From Blastomyces gilchristii SLH14081 (Eukaryota > Ascomycota > Eurotiomycetes > Onygenales > Ajellomycetaceae): a stretch of DNA of 64,000 bases. Shown one piece after another: positions 11,072 through 25,200 of this stretch; the first letter of the stretch is position 1; every line of letters starts with the position of its first letter. The notes under the pieces are model-generated. The model ran no database searches, was not told the DNA's origin, and saw nothing but the letters and a program-made list of their open reading frames with translations. A program made the translations under genes and the position numbers. The DNA is taken from NCBI RefSeq assembly GCF_000003855.2, contig NW_003101669.1:1430795-1494794 (forward strand). Direction: 5' to 3'.

Positions 11072-14000
11072 ATGCCGTCCTTTACCAGCGAACCTCAGCT
11101 CCTTCACCACCACCACCACAATCACCTCCACAGCCATAACCACCATCACCAAGTCGGCTCCTCCTCATCATCTACCCACGACCATTTGACTCGCAAATCA
11201 TACGACAAATCCTCTATAAGCAATACTTTCGTTTGGACCCCTGATGTAAATGGGGAGAATGGCTGTGTCGATGACGCCTCTGACCAATTTGTCACTAACT
11301 TCAAGGGGGGAAGTCTGCCATCTTTGGGTGCCCTTGGTACTGCAAGATCTGCTATTTCTCCCCACGGTCAAGAGACCGCCAAGTCGACAAACGGAAGTCT
11401 CCTTTCGGTGACTACGGGGCCCGCGAGAGACAAGGAGCAGGGAAATGGCGCTTCGACTCCGACACACCATGATTGCCTCACTAATGGTTTCACGGATCAC
11501 ATTGAGCTGGAATTGGTATTGAATGGAACTGCGGTAGCCCATCAGACGAATGGTACATCGTCAAGACCTAGGTCCACAAGCCCCGAACCCCTGGTGAACG
11601 GTGACCAGACTGCCTCCGATGACGTTGCTGCTACTGAGTTTACTACGCCTTCCTCTTTGCAGCCTTCGATGATGGATGGTGCTATTCTCACTCTACCTGA
11701 AGCAATACCCTTACAACCTATCTATCGCCATTCCTCTCCTAGTGCCTCCAACCGGACCGACAAAGATATCCCCATACCTCCAAACAGCCCTCGATCACAA
11801 CGTCATACTCTTCAAGTCCCTAAATTTCATAATGCACGGAAGAACAGCCGCGACTTGTCCCTACCTACCCATGTGAATCCTTCCGAAGATACAATTGCAA
11901 GTGGTGATCGACTTGCGTCACCGACGTCGGGCCTGCGACGACCCTCCCTCAGCCTTGCCCGGAGAACCACCCGGTCGCTAAATTCGGATCTTCATCCAGA
12001 TGAGCCTCCTCCAGAAGAAGATGCTGCTCGATGGGCGGAAATGATCAAGCAACGACGAGCTAGCAAGCGAAGGCGAAGGGAAGAGGAGGACGAGGATCGT
12101 GTTATTGTCGGTACAAAAGTTGATCAAAACCACGTGAACTGGGTTACAGCATATAACATGTTAACTGGGATTCGCTTTACGGTTTCAAGAACCAACGCGA
12201 AAATGGACCGCGAGCTTACCGATGCCGATTTTGAAGCAAAGCACAAATTTTCTTTTGACATGTAAGTGGTTGCAAAGTATATTTCCTCTCCCGGTGTCTT
12301 TATACTCACGTTTACATCTCTATAGAACTGGTAATGAATTGACGCCCTCCGCCAAATACGATTTTAAATTCAAGGACTACGCTCCCTGGGTCTTCCGCCG
12401 TTTACGTGCGAAATTCAAACTCGACCCCGCGGACTACTTGGTGTCCTTAACAAGCAAGTATATATTGTCTGAGTTGGGTTCTCCAGGTAAAAGCGGTAGT
12501 TTCTTTTACTTCTCTCGAGACTATAAATACATCATCAAAACCATCCATCACGCCGAACATAAACTCCTACGAAGAATCCTCCGCGACTACTACGAACACA
12601 TCGAAAACAACCCAAATACCTTAATCTCCCAGTTTTATGGCCTCCACCGGGTAAAGATGGCATATGGTCGAAAAATCCACTTTGTTGTTATGAATAATTT
12701 GTTTCCACCTCATCGAGACATACACCAAATGTATGATCTTAAAGGCTCAACCATTGGACGAGATTTTCGAGAAGAGGACCTTGAAAAAAATCCTAGGGCA
12801 ACGTTGAAGGATCTAAATTGGATTCGAAGAAATCGGCGCCTTGAGTTCGGCCCTATGAAACGGGAAATATTTATAGCCCAACTTAAGAGGGACGTGTCCT
12901 TACTTCAGCGTCTAAAGATCATGGACTACTCACTTTTAGTGGGTATACATGACCTGGAGAAAGGGAACGCTGAAAATGTTCGAGATAAAACCCTTCAAGT
13001 TTTCCAACCTGGTGGAGAACGGAGTGATGAACAACAGCCCAATCTCCTCACAAGAACCCCGTCAAGATTAGAGAACGCTCGGAAGGCAAGGGAACTTCGA
13101 GAAATAATCAAACGGGAAAAACCAGTGCCAATTCAGCAAACGGCAGCTCTCCCGGACGAGATACTTGATGAACGCAAAAATCTAGCTTTCTATTCCGATG
13201 ATGGCGGGTTTCGTGCTACACATGAGACCGGCCAGCCGGGAGACGAGATATACTATCTTGGTGTGATTGATTGTTTGACACATGTATGCTTTTTATCTTC
13301 TTGCTGCTGACCACTAACGGGGTGTTTTAAACTAACTATTCTTGATATGTAGTATGGTATGGTCAAGAAGGCAGAGCACTTCTGGAAAGGGCTTTCGCAT
13401 AATCGAAACCAAATATCCCCAATACCTCCTGACTCGTACGGGGAGCGATTTCTCAATTTCATCACAGGCATCACCATGTCGAAAGAAGAAACTGAACGGG
13501 AGAGGCAAAGTAAAGAACAAGGCCAAAGCTCTACGGACGGTACATCACTTTCTCACGCCCACCCACGATCAGACATTCAGCGAGTCATGGAGAGGGCTGA
13601 GCGAGATGCGGCCAAAGCAGGCAGAAATCTCGCAACTGATCCAGAACCAAATCAACACGTCTTAAGTACCATTCGGGCCACTTCTAGCGATATGCCTGGT
13701 GTCACCTCCACTCTACCCGTCGTTGAAGAGGTTGGGGAAGCTGGGAGCACAGGGAGTAAGGGCGGGAGAAACAGTCCTAGCGAAAAAAGTGAGCGGAGGG
13801 GAAAATCACAGGAGTATGAAAGGAACGAAGAAATCCCCAATGGGGACGTCTGGAATCCCGAGTTCCGTACTGCCACTGGACCATCTGGGCCCCCTCCTCA
13901 ACTGCCTCCACCGCCTCCCAAACCTGACTCTCCGAAATCCATTGGATATGGGAAGGGAAAAGTAGTGATACGGGAGGGTATGGTTGAGGCTATGCGCTCA

Positions 14001-14087
14001 TTAGAATTCAAGAGTCTCCCGCCGACACCCCATGATTTCCCACGACAGCCTCCATCGCCATCACCTACTGACCATTCCCGCTTTTGA
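11072..14087 (+). CDS. MSS4: Phosphatidylinositol-4-phosphate 5-kinase (Mss4 type)
   Basis: Makes PI(4,5)P2 from PI4P at the plasma membrane, for actin and cell-integrity signalling (family knowledge). Exons are 11072-12261, 12326-13283 and 13353-14087, phase-consistent, giving 960 residues. The first about 390 residues are low complexity, with a His-rich start and a basic patch ([12 protein letters not shown]). The kinase domain starts near residue 397. Visible motifs are the glycine-rich loop GKSGSF with Lys468 in [17 protein letters not shown] (about 532-542), [13 protein letters not shown] (about 594-606), and the activation-loop stretch [10 protein letters not shown] (721-730). The Glu there is typical of type I, 4-phosphate-preferring enzymes. 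The C-terminal tail is Pro/Ser-rich. The reading frame is intact. Confidence 0.93.
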
Positions 14088-16655
<2,568 letters not shown>

Positions 16656-18698
16656 CTAGGAGAATATTCCCTTCTTTTGTGGGCTCCGAAACGCGTCGAT
16701 TGGCCGTCTGGTTCCTGCCATACCAGATAAAACCCTGTCCATGCCCTCGAGATCCAACTCTCCCTTCCTTAGCATAAATTGGTCACCTTCAACTGAATCG
16801 TTCAGGACCTTTTGGAAGGCGGATTCAGATTCCGCTGGTCCCGGTGCTGATGGTTTCGGTGTCAGTATGATGAGTTGATGCTCGGCCGTTATCAAAACAT
16901 CAGGGATTAAAGGTTTGTTGCCCCCTTTATCGGCCGAGGATGAAATATTGACCAGCTGAGTGATTCCATTTTGAGTTTCTCCGAGGAGGTTGAGATTGTC
17001 AATTGGAATTGGTCTGTAGCGACTTGAAGGATTGAATGGACCAGTGGGTTTGGCGCTGTTTCGCCACAGAGATAGTAAACTGGGAATCCGTATATTTTGA
17101 CCACCATGCCAGATGAGAATCGATTCATCAGGAAGTCCGTCCTTTGAAATGTTGGTCATAGTTACCGAAATACCACCTCTGGTTGAGGATGCTGATGTGG
17201 TGTTAGTTGGAGAACCCTTGAAGAGAGTGTCTTCTCTGAGACGACGGGTTGATGGAGTCATAGGTGCAAAACTGGATCGAGTGTCTGTGACTGCTCCCGA
17301 TATAGGTGGCTTTGAGGTCGGTACAGGTCCGGATATAAAGCCAGAGACCGCAAACGATGTCACTGAACCGCCTCTAGTGAACGACGTATTTTGATCGTGC
17401 GAAGTACTCGTATAATTTTTGCTCCCAGGGCCTGCTCCCTCTGGATCCCAGATACCCCACGATCCATCTGATAGAAGGACCATTACAGCCTTGCCCCCAA
17501 GGACCCATGCTGCATCCACTACAGGTTTTCGTCGGGGAATGCCTATGGAATTCTGGCAGAACTCTGGAGAAAGAGTAATTAACCATGCGCCATCGGCTTC
17601 TTTGGGGTCGGTGTCACTGGACAGCCCACGCCTGTCAGGAGGGGTTTTTCGAGATGGTGACGCCAGGCAAGAATAAATTTTAACGCTGCCGCTGGAGAAC
17701 GATACAAGAAGATGCGAGTGGCAATCTGAGGGATATTGGGAAGGATTGAATGAAATAGATTTTGCTGGAAACGGTAGTAGCAGGTGCTGTATTGGGAGAG
17801 CAGGCTCTGGTGGTAGAATCAGGGAATCTTTGGGCTGGTCAGGCTGGTAAGTGATAGGAACCCGATGGATCGAAAGAGTGCCAGATCCTTCTGCGGAATT
17901 TATAGCTACTAGAATATCCCAAGCGTTATCAGATCCGGAATCGGGGAAGTCCTTAGTGCCGTGGGTTCGGCTCTGAGATCTGTATCGATTACCAGTGTTG
18001 CCCGGCTTTCGCGCAGTGACAGTGATGGCAACTCCTACTGGAATGGCCTGAATGGATCCAGCGCTCAGTGTAACGGTTTGAAGCCCCCACGTTGAACTAT
18101 CTTCAGGGTTTGAAGGAGGTGTCAGGGGTATGGTGAGAAGTCGGATAGAACAATCAGCGCAAGCAGCTGCAAAAACCGCAACATTAGAGAATATCTGTGG
18201 ATACGACTCTAGTGTTGATCGGAGCTGTTCTGAAGAAAAGGTCGGGACCGCCAGCCCTAGCACTTTCCCTCCGAGTTGGATATCAATATGGCGCAGTATA
18301 TCATGAAATGGGCGCGAGGGATCGATCTCGTCCTCTTCGGCTTCGAATTCCACAGATTGTGTATTATCTTTTTTAGCTTCTGGGGCAGGTGTTTCTTCAT
18401 CTGAGTCAATTATCATGATAACGTCCTCGTTTGACCTTCCGTTCGGCTTTGGTTGTTTTTGCTCCTCTGCCTGAGGCTGCTGTGATTTAAAAGCTCTTCC
18501 ACCTCTCCACAAGATCCGAATTCCAAGGTCGTGGCCATATATTATTATAGTAGAGCCATTAGAAGATTGTATAGGATAGGTTTTCGTATCGTAGACTCGA
18601 TGCGGCAGCTGGTAACTATTTTTCTCGTTAGGTTTAAAGGTCAAGGAAATTGGAGTGATGCAATAGCTTAGATTTTTGTGAGGTACCTTAGCTGCCAT
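16656..18698 (-). CDS. Probable nucleoporin Nup37 (beta-propeller)
   Basis: Single-exon frame of 680 residues from the ATG at 18698. The N-terminal part (QLPHRVYDTKTYP, then IIIYGHDLGIRILWRGGR) resembles filamentous-fungal Nup37, a WD40-like propeller of the Nup84/Y complex, as I recall it. An acidic insert (residues about 100-130, IDSDEETPAPEAKK and EAEEDEIDPS) is followed by blades with scattered WD-like tails (VAAWVLGG, GSWGIWDPEG). Serine-rich loops follow, and the C-terminus is GMDRVLSGMAGTRRPIDAF. No canonical WD repeats can be counted with confidence, so the name rests on overall resemblance. It is divergent from APC1, with a 533-bp shared promoter. Confidence 0.6.
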   Translation of the reverse strand: MAAKVPHKNLSYCITPISLTFKPNEKNSYQLPHRVYDTKTYPIQSSNGSTIIIYGHDLGIRILWRGGRAFKSQQPQAEEQKQPKPNGRSNEDVIMIIDSDEETPAPEAKKDNTQSVEFEAEEDEIDPSRPFHDILRHIDIQLGGKVLGLAVPTFSSEQLRSTLESYPQIFSNVAVFAAACADCSIRLLTIPLTPPSNPEDSSTWGLQTVTLSAGSIQAIPVGVAITVTARKPGNTGNRYRSQSRTHGTKDFPDSGSDNAWDILVAINSAEGSGTLSIHRVPITYQPDQPKDSLILPPEPALPIQHLLLPFPAKSISFNPSQYPSDCHSHLLVSFSSGSVKIYSCLASPSRKTPPDRRGLSSDTDPKEADGAWLITLSPEFCQNSIGIPRRKPVVDAAWVLGGKAVMVLLSDGSWGIWDPEGAGPGSKNYTSTSHDQNTSFTRGGSVTSFAVSGFISGPVPTSKPPISGAVTDTRSSFAPMTPSTRRLREDTLFKGSPTNTTSASSTRGGISVTMTNISKDGLPDESILIWHGGQNIRIPSLLSLWRNSAKPTGPFNPSSRYRPIPIDNLNLLGETQNGITQLVNISSSADKGGNKPLIPDVLITAEHQLIILTPKPSAPGPAESESAFQKVLNDSVEGDQFMLRKGELDLEGMDRVLSGMAGTRRPIDAFRSPQKKGIFS

Positions 18699-19231
18699 CC
18701 ATTATCTCTCTGTCGGACAACAGGGTCGAACGAAAGGCTCGACATTCTTTGTCCCCCTTGTTTGCCAGCTGGAAAGAGGAGAGCTTAGGATAAGACCCTC
18801 TGCAAGATATCTGCGTGAAAAGAATCGCACTGGGTAGCTGGGTCGATGGCTAAGCGCACGCAATTGTTGTCATTTCTCTTAAAGGAAATAAGGAGTCGTG
18901 AGAATCGTGATTGAGCTTTTCGTGTAGCGGTTCTTAGAGGATTATTACAACCTGTTGGCTGCGTTGCGTTCAGTGTTCTGTTAGCTGGTGAAATGTTATT
19001 TAAAATGTAGTTGGGAGTTCGCCACAAGGTTTGGAGAAGTCGCGCTTCGCGTCTATTTACACCTGAAAATATTTAATACAGCCATGGGAACAACCAACAA
19101 CCGCCATTCGCCCAGCCCGGAAGCTTCAGTACCACAATCTCTTTCCTTGACGTGAGAATGGGTATGCTCCAAATGCTATCCTCACCGGCCGGAGTTGCTT
19201 CAGGGGAAATTTTACCGATCCGCCTCCAATA
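18699..19231. promoter_or_regulatory. Bidirectional promoter region (Nup37-like / APC1)
   Basis: The 533 bases between two divergent start codons must hold both 5' regions. I see no TATA box at a useful distance for either gene. An open antisense frame at 18785-19027 looks accidental. Confidence 0.5.
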
Positions 19232-22200
19232 ATGGCCTCAGTCCGCTCTCTGGGCCTCCACGAGCCCGTTGCAATACCATACCTCGTGGCCGAGTCGAAG
19301 CTGCCGGCAAACCCCTCTGACGACCAGTTTGTTTGGAAAATATGCGCTGTCGATAATGGAACTGGAAGTCTACTGGAGGAGGAGATAATATTCACAAATA
19401 ATTACGTTGTTTGGTCTCGAGGCGGGGTAGTTAAAAGGTCATTCAGCTTTGATATCGAGAAGGAGGAAATAATTGACGCCTTATTTGCGACATTCCCAGC
19501 TAGCTCGATTGAAGGAGAAAGTACAAGGACTTTTGGGAAGAGCCCAACTGCCGAAAACCCATCCCGCAATGGAATTGCTGCAGCGAATGATTATTTACAA
19601 AACAATCTAACAGGGAGGAAGCGTCTCCAGGAAGGAGGCAAGGTGGCGTCACAATCGGGGGCCATTCCTACACTCGCTGTTGGCGATGGATATGTGGAAA
19701 GCAATTTACGTAGAGCATTGGTTGTGGTTTTGAAATCCCAAGCTCACGTATTTTTTGTCAACGGCGACTCTCATGTTGTGCCGTTGCCTTTCGAAGTTGA
19801 CGCCGTCTGGGCTACACCACGGGGCCTGCTGCTTCAGAGGAAGGTCACAGGAGAGTGGAAGAAGACGGTGCCAGCGGCTCCGCCGAACTCCTTCGTTTCT
19901 TCGCATACCAAATATCAGAATTCATTCACCCTTTCCGGTGGGAGTGGTGCTCGGCCATCTCTTACGTTATCTCCCGCTCAGCCATTAAAATGGATTCCGA
20001 AAATGTATGATAATACTTTTCTTCCTCGAGTGTTTTGTCTCGTGGACCCTCATTCTGAGATGGGATTGGTTGTCGCTAGCAATCCTTCTCTATCCACACA
20101 AGATAATGGTGCAAGTTTTGATGCGCTTGATCCGATGGAAGAAGTACTGTATGTCTCTGCGAAAGATGAGGCCGCGAATGGAAATGCTAAAGGCCCCGAT
20201 AAATATCCCTTATTATTCGTCGTGACATTGAACGAAAAGTCTGGAATGTATACTATCTGGACCGCCCGCTACAGGGACAAAGATTCCGCGCTCTCCAACT
20301 CTAAAAAGCGAATGTCAACTGTGGGTGGGACACATTCGAAGAGACGAAGCTCCCACTTTGATATGGTAGGTGTCAATACACCGGTTGGTCGGGGACCAGC
20401 TGGGCTTCGCGAAAGTTTTGGCGGATTAAATCATGGCCGATCTGTATCGGATTTGTCCAAACCAAACCAAAAGCCTAATACCGACGATGAAGAAGATTTT
20501 GCGTCTCAACTTGGTCACGAGTTTGACGACATTGGTGTTTCTATGAGGGCATCTCGAAGAGTGAGCTCATTGCTTTCTCGTGCAGATCTGGCAGCGAACA
20601 ATGACAGGACAACGTTTTCGGACCTTGTGACTGGCACCCAGAATGCTTCATCGTTCTATGGAGGTAGGCGGGGAGAATCGTTCGGCGGCCAAACCGGTCG
20701 TTCAAGCTTCGGATACCACCACAGAAACTCGTTAACTCAAGGAAGCACTTCAATCTATAGCAACGGCAGTAGTTTCCTCGATGCCCCTGTTGATAAATTT
20801 TTAGAAAGCTTAAACAACGGGGGTGACTTTGAAGGATTCGATAGCATGGGCCTGAGAGAAACTATATCTGGTCTACCGAGAGGGCTGATGCTTGTAAAAG
20901 TAGACAGCTTTTCGTCCGGATTGCAAACTACCCGGAGTACATCAACTTTCCCCAGGGACCGGAAATTTGAAGTGTTTACGATCTCTTCGTACCAGGACAC
21001 ATCCTCGGAGTCACCTGATTCGCTTTCAATTGCTCTCTGCATACTTAACAAGAATTTAAAGAACCTGTCCGTGGTAAGCCTTCTTGCGACCAACACAAGT
21101 TCTGAAGCGCAGCCCAAATCGCGTGTTAGGAAGGAAAAGAAAAGCCACGGTTTAAGTGACCGAGGCTTCACTGTTCGTGCTACAGGCGTCCTGAATGGAC
21201 CCAATGTTGTGGACTGCTGCAAATTGGTGGATGAAGACGTATCGCGGATACTTATTTTATCCTCAACGATCGACGGTCGAGGGGAGTTGACATTACAAGC
21301 GCCCTGGAGTAGCCTTGTTAAAGTCGAGCTTCCGTCAAGTATGATGATTTATGGGCCACACGGAATGTCAATTACCAGCTCTCCGAATAGACCACGAGAA
21401 GGGAGTTTGAAGAGAGTTTTAAGCGACGGCTCATTTGACCTGTGTGGGCTACTTCATTCTACGAATAGGGGCAAGGTTGACGTGGTTGATAAGAAAGGGC
21501 GGAAACACAGGATTCAGATACAACTGGAGCCGCATAATCCCCGTGTCAAGCAGATCCTTGACGTCTGCAGGTTTGTGCTGCGACGGGCACATAACGCCGG
21601 GGATGGAATTCTTGTTGGTTGGTGGGAAGTTTTGAAATGGTTGCAGGCAAGAAGGGAGGGGGATAATGATAACGATTTAGAGTGGACTGCAATGGTGGTT
21701 GTGCTATTTACAATGGGGGTTTATTTTATCGAAGGCAATCATTCAAAACCTGCAACGAGACCTAAGCGAAGAAAAGCCGAGTTTCTACGATCTAGTAGTG
21801 GAAGTTCCATTGACCTTGACAACTGGGATAGTATGTTGGACCAAGAAGCTGGATCGCATGGTGTTGGGTCGTCTTGGATGATGGGTTCCGCTTGGGGCTG
21901 GGTTTTGGAAGAGGATTTGAAGCCTACCGAAGAAATCTCCTGGGGAGATCATCGACCCGGCCCTGAGGCTGGAGCCATTCCCCGAAAAAATGCTTATATT
22001 CTCCGTTGTGCGGCGTTATCCCGGGAATTTCTTTCGTCTCCCCAAGGCGAGGCCGCAATCGGTGCGGAGGGCTATCTTCCAACTGCAGTTTCTCGTGACC
22101 CCGACACAAGACGAACTACTCTTGGCACGATCTTAGTGGGACTACATTTGTTTCGCGAGGAGCAAAAGTTGTCTACTATCAATGCAGAAACTTCTTATTC

Positions 22201-25200
22201 AAAAACTGGCCTTCTCGCCCCTGTCCTAGCACAAATCGGTGGATGGCTGGGGTGGGAATCCTGGGATTGGAAGCGCAATGGATATTACAGCGTAGAGATG
22301 GCTAGTATAGATCGATGGGCGTTTGAAGAATCCAGGATTTCGGCTTTGGACTTACCGGAAGAGCCTTTTCCTCCCCCTTCGATACTCTCATTTGTTGAAA
22401 AATCTCTGAACCATGAACAAGCGAAATTTCTGACGATCCTCGACGTCGTATCAAGTTCCGCACAGGCAGCTGGCCGGGATTCTACCCTGCAGCAAGCTAT
22501 GAGGCTCACACCCCGGACTTTGGCATTCAGTGGCTTCATTTCGGAACTAAAACCACAAACTACGGTTGAAGACCGGGTGGAACTGTTGCTTCGCTGGGGT
22601 TTAACGAGTTCTGTAATTGATACCCTTCCAGACGGCATCAGTGTTCCTCTTCACGAAGCTATTGTTCGGTGCCAGCCGGCACCCCCGAGTCACTGGGGGA
22701 GTTCACTGCTCGCATTGATCGACAGAGACGATCTTTTCATGTCGATGACGGAAGACAGGGCCAGCTCTCCAATGTCAAGGTCTCCGTTTATTCAATCCCA
22801 TGATGCTGCACGTGATGTTCATTCGATTGGGAATCCGTCGCTCGATGGGACTACTGTGAATTCCTTCGAAGTTTCCGCGGAAGCCGATAGGCAGTCCATC
22901 ACGCGACTTATTTTCCGCGAGGATCGACGCTTTTATGAGGCATTCAGGATCTTGAATCAAATGAAACCCCCATACGCAGAATATGTACCGGCCCCGGGTT
23001 TGTCTGAATCGGAAGTCCTTGAGGCCCAGAAGGAATTGGTTCAGCTTGTGGTCTTGCGGACTTTGTCAGTACCTGCTGGTAGAGCAATGATTGGGTTTAG
23101 TGGCAGGGTACCACTCTTAACTGAGAAACTACCAATACCCGCTTTTTCCTTGCAGTGCGTTATGAAACCGTCGAATGTGACAATTAGTGCTGAAAAGTCC
23201 GCTTTCTCGGAGGATAAAGCTTGCTGGGCATTCTTTCACAATGGGGCGTCAACTGGACTCGCTATATCGAAAGCTGCGAAAGGCATTGATACGTCCTGGA
23301 TATTGTATAATAAACCAATTGAGCTAACGAATAGACACGCTGGATTTTTGCTTGCGCTGGGCTTGAACGGACACCTAAAGTCTTTGGCAAAATGGGTCGC
23401 CTTCAAATATTTGACTCCTAAACATACCATGACCTCCATTGGTCTTCTACTGGGGCTTTCCGCTTCCTATCTCGGCACCATGGATACTCTGATAACACGC
23501 CTGCTTTCAGTTCATGTAACCCGAATGTTACCTCCAGGCGCCGCGGAATTGAATCTGTCCCCATTGACACAAACTACAGGAATTATGGGTATTGGGTTGT
23601 TGTACTGCAACTCCCAACACCGGCGGATGAGTGAAGTCATGCTGTCGGAAATGGAAAATACAGACCAGGAGGAGCCATCTGTCTCCCATGACATTCTACG
23701 GGGCGAGGGGTATCGTCTGGCCGCAGGCTTTGCTCTAGGCTTCATAAATTTAGCCAAGGGGAGTGATTTAAGAGGGCTCCGTGATATGCATATCGTGGAA
23801 AGATTACTAACTCTTGCCGTTGGGACCAAAAATGTGGACGTTGTTCATATCCTGGATAAAGCCACCGCCGGTGCTACTGTTGCACTGGCAATAATATTCA
23901 TGAAATCAAACGATGCGGCAGTCGCTGAAAAGATCGATATCCCCGACACGGTTGCTCAGTTTGACTATGTGCGGCCTGACATCTTCCTGCTTCGAACATT
24001 GGCTAAACACCTAATAATGTGGGATTCTATTACTGCCAGCTATAGATGGATTAAGAACAATATTCCATCTATTTATAAGCGCAAATATCGCCTGATGACA
24101 ATTCATCATTTGAGCACTGATGACATGCCATTTTTCAACATTGTTGCAGGGCTCTGCTTTGCTATTGGGCTTCGATTTGCCGGTTCTGGTTTACCTCAAG
24201 CACGCGACCTTCTTGTTTCCTATCTTGATCAGTTTAAACGGATATCGCGGTTCGCTGTGCATAACTACGATGAGAAGCTAACTCGCAACGCAGTTCGCAA
24301 TTGCCAGGATATTATTGCATTATCTGCAGCTGCTGTCATGGCTGGAACTGGAGATCTCATAGTGTTCCGCCGTCTTCGATCACTTCACGGCCACGTTGGT
24401 GGAGACATTCCATATGGAAGTCATATGGCAGCACACATGGCTATTGGTATGCTGTTTTTGGGAGGTGGAACATATACGCTGGGTACTTCGAATCTTGGGA
24501 TCGCAGCTCTACTGTGCTCCTTCTATCCCGTATTTCCCACCACTGTTCTTGATAACAAATGCCACCTTCAAGCCTTCCGTCATCTTTGGGTCCTCGCGGC
24601 GGAGCCAAGGTGTCTTATTCCGCGCGACCTTGACACACGGCGTGCGGTAACAATTCCGGTGTCCGTAACACTCAAAACAGGCGAGAGCCAAGTTACAACA
24701 GCGCCATGTCTACTTCCTGATTTAGATGATCTCGCAACTGTAAAGATACAAAGCCCGGATCACTGGGATCTGACTTTGGACTTTGCTGGTAACCCAGATC
24801 TCAGGGATAAATTCCGCTTGGGTAACCAATCTGTTTACCTCCGTAGGCGAGCAGTTTACAATGCGTCTTGCACCTCAGAATTTTCTTCATCCCTGATGGC
24901 ACTGAGCGACGTTCAGGATATCCCTTCGTCTTCGGTCCCGGGTTACTCTCGGACAGTAAACGCTGTGCCGAGTGCAGCAGCATCTATCCTGTATTCCCAA
25001 GGCAAATCATCTATTCAGGTCCGATTCCCCGCGCGTCACCTCTGGGAGTGGATTTTCAATCTCCCTGCCTTCCGAATTCTTGATATGGGTGACAAGGCGC
25101 TAGTGATACCCTCACTGCCATCTCAGCAACCAATTACGATTTATGCCAGGGACCAATCCAAAATTGTTATTGAGTCACCTTCCTGGTTGCGTCCAAGTGC

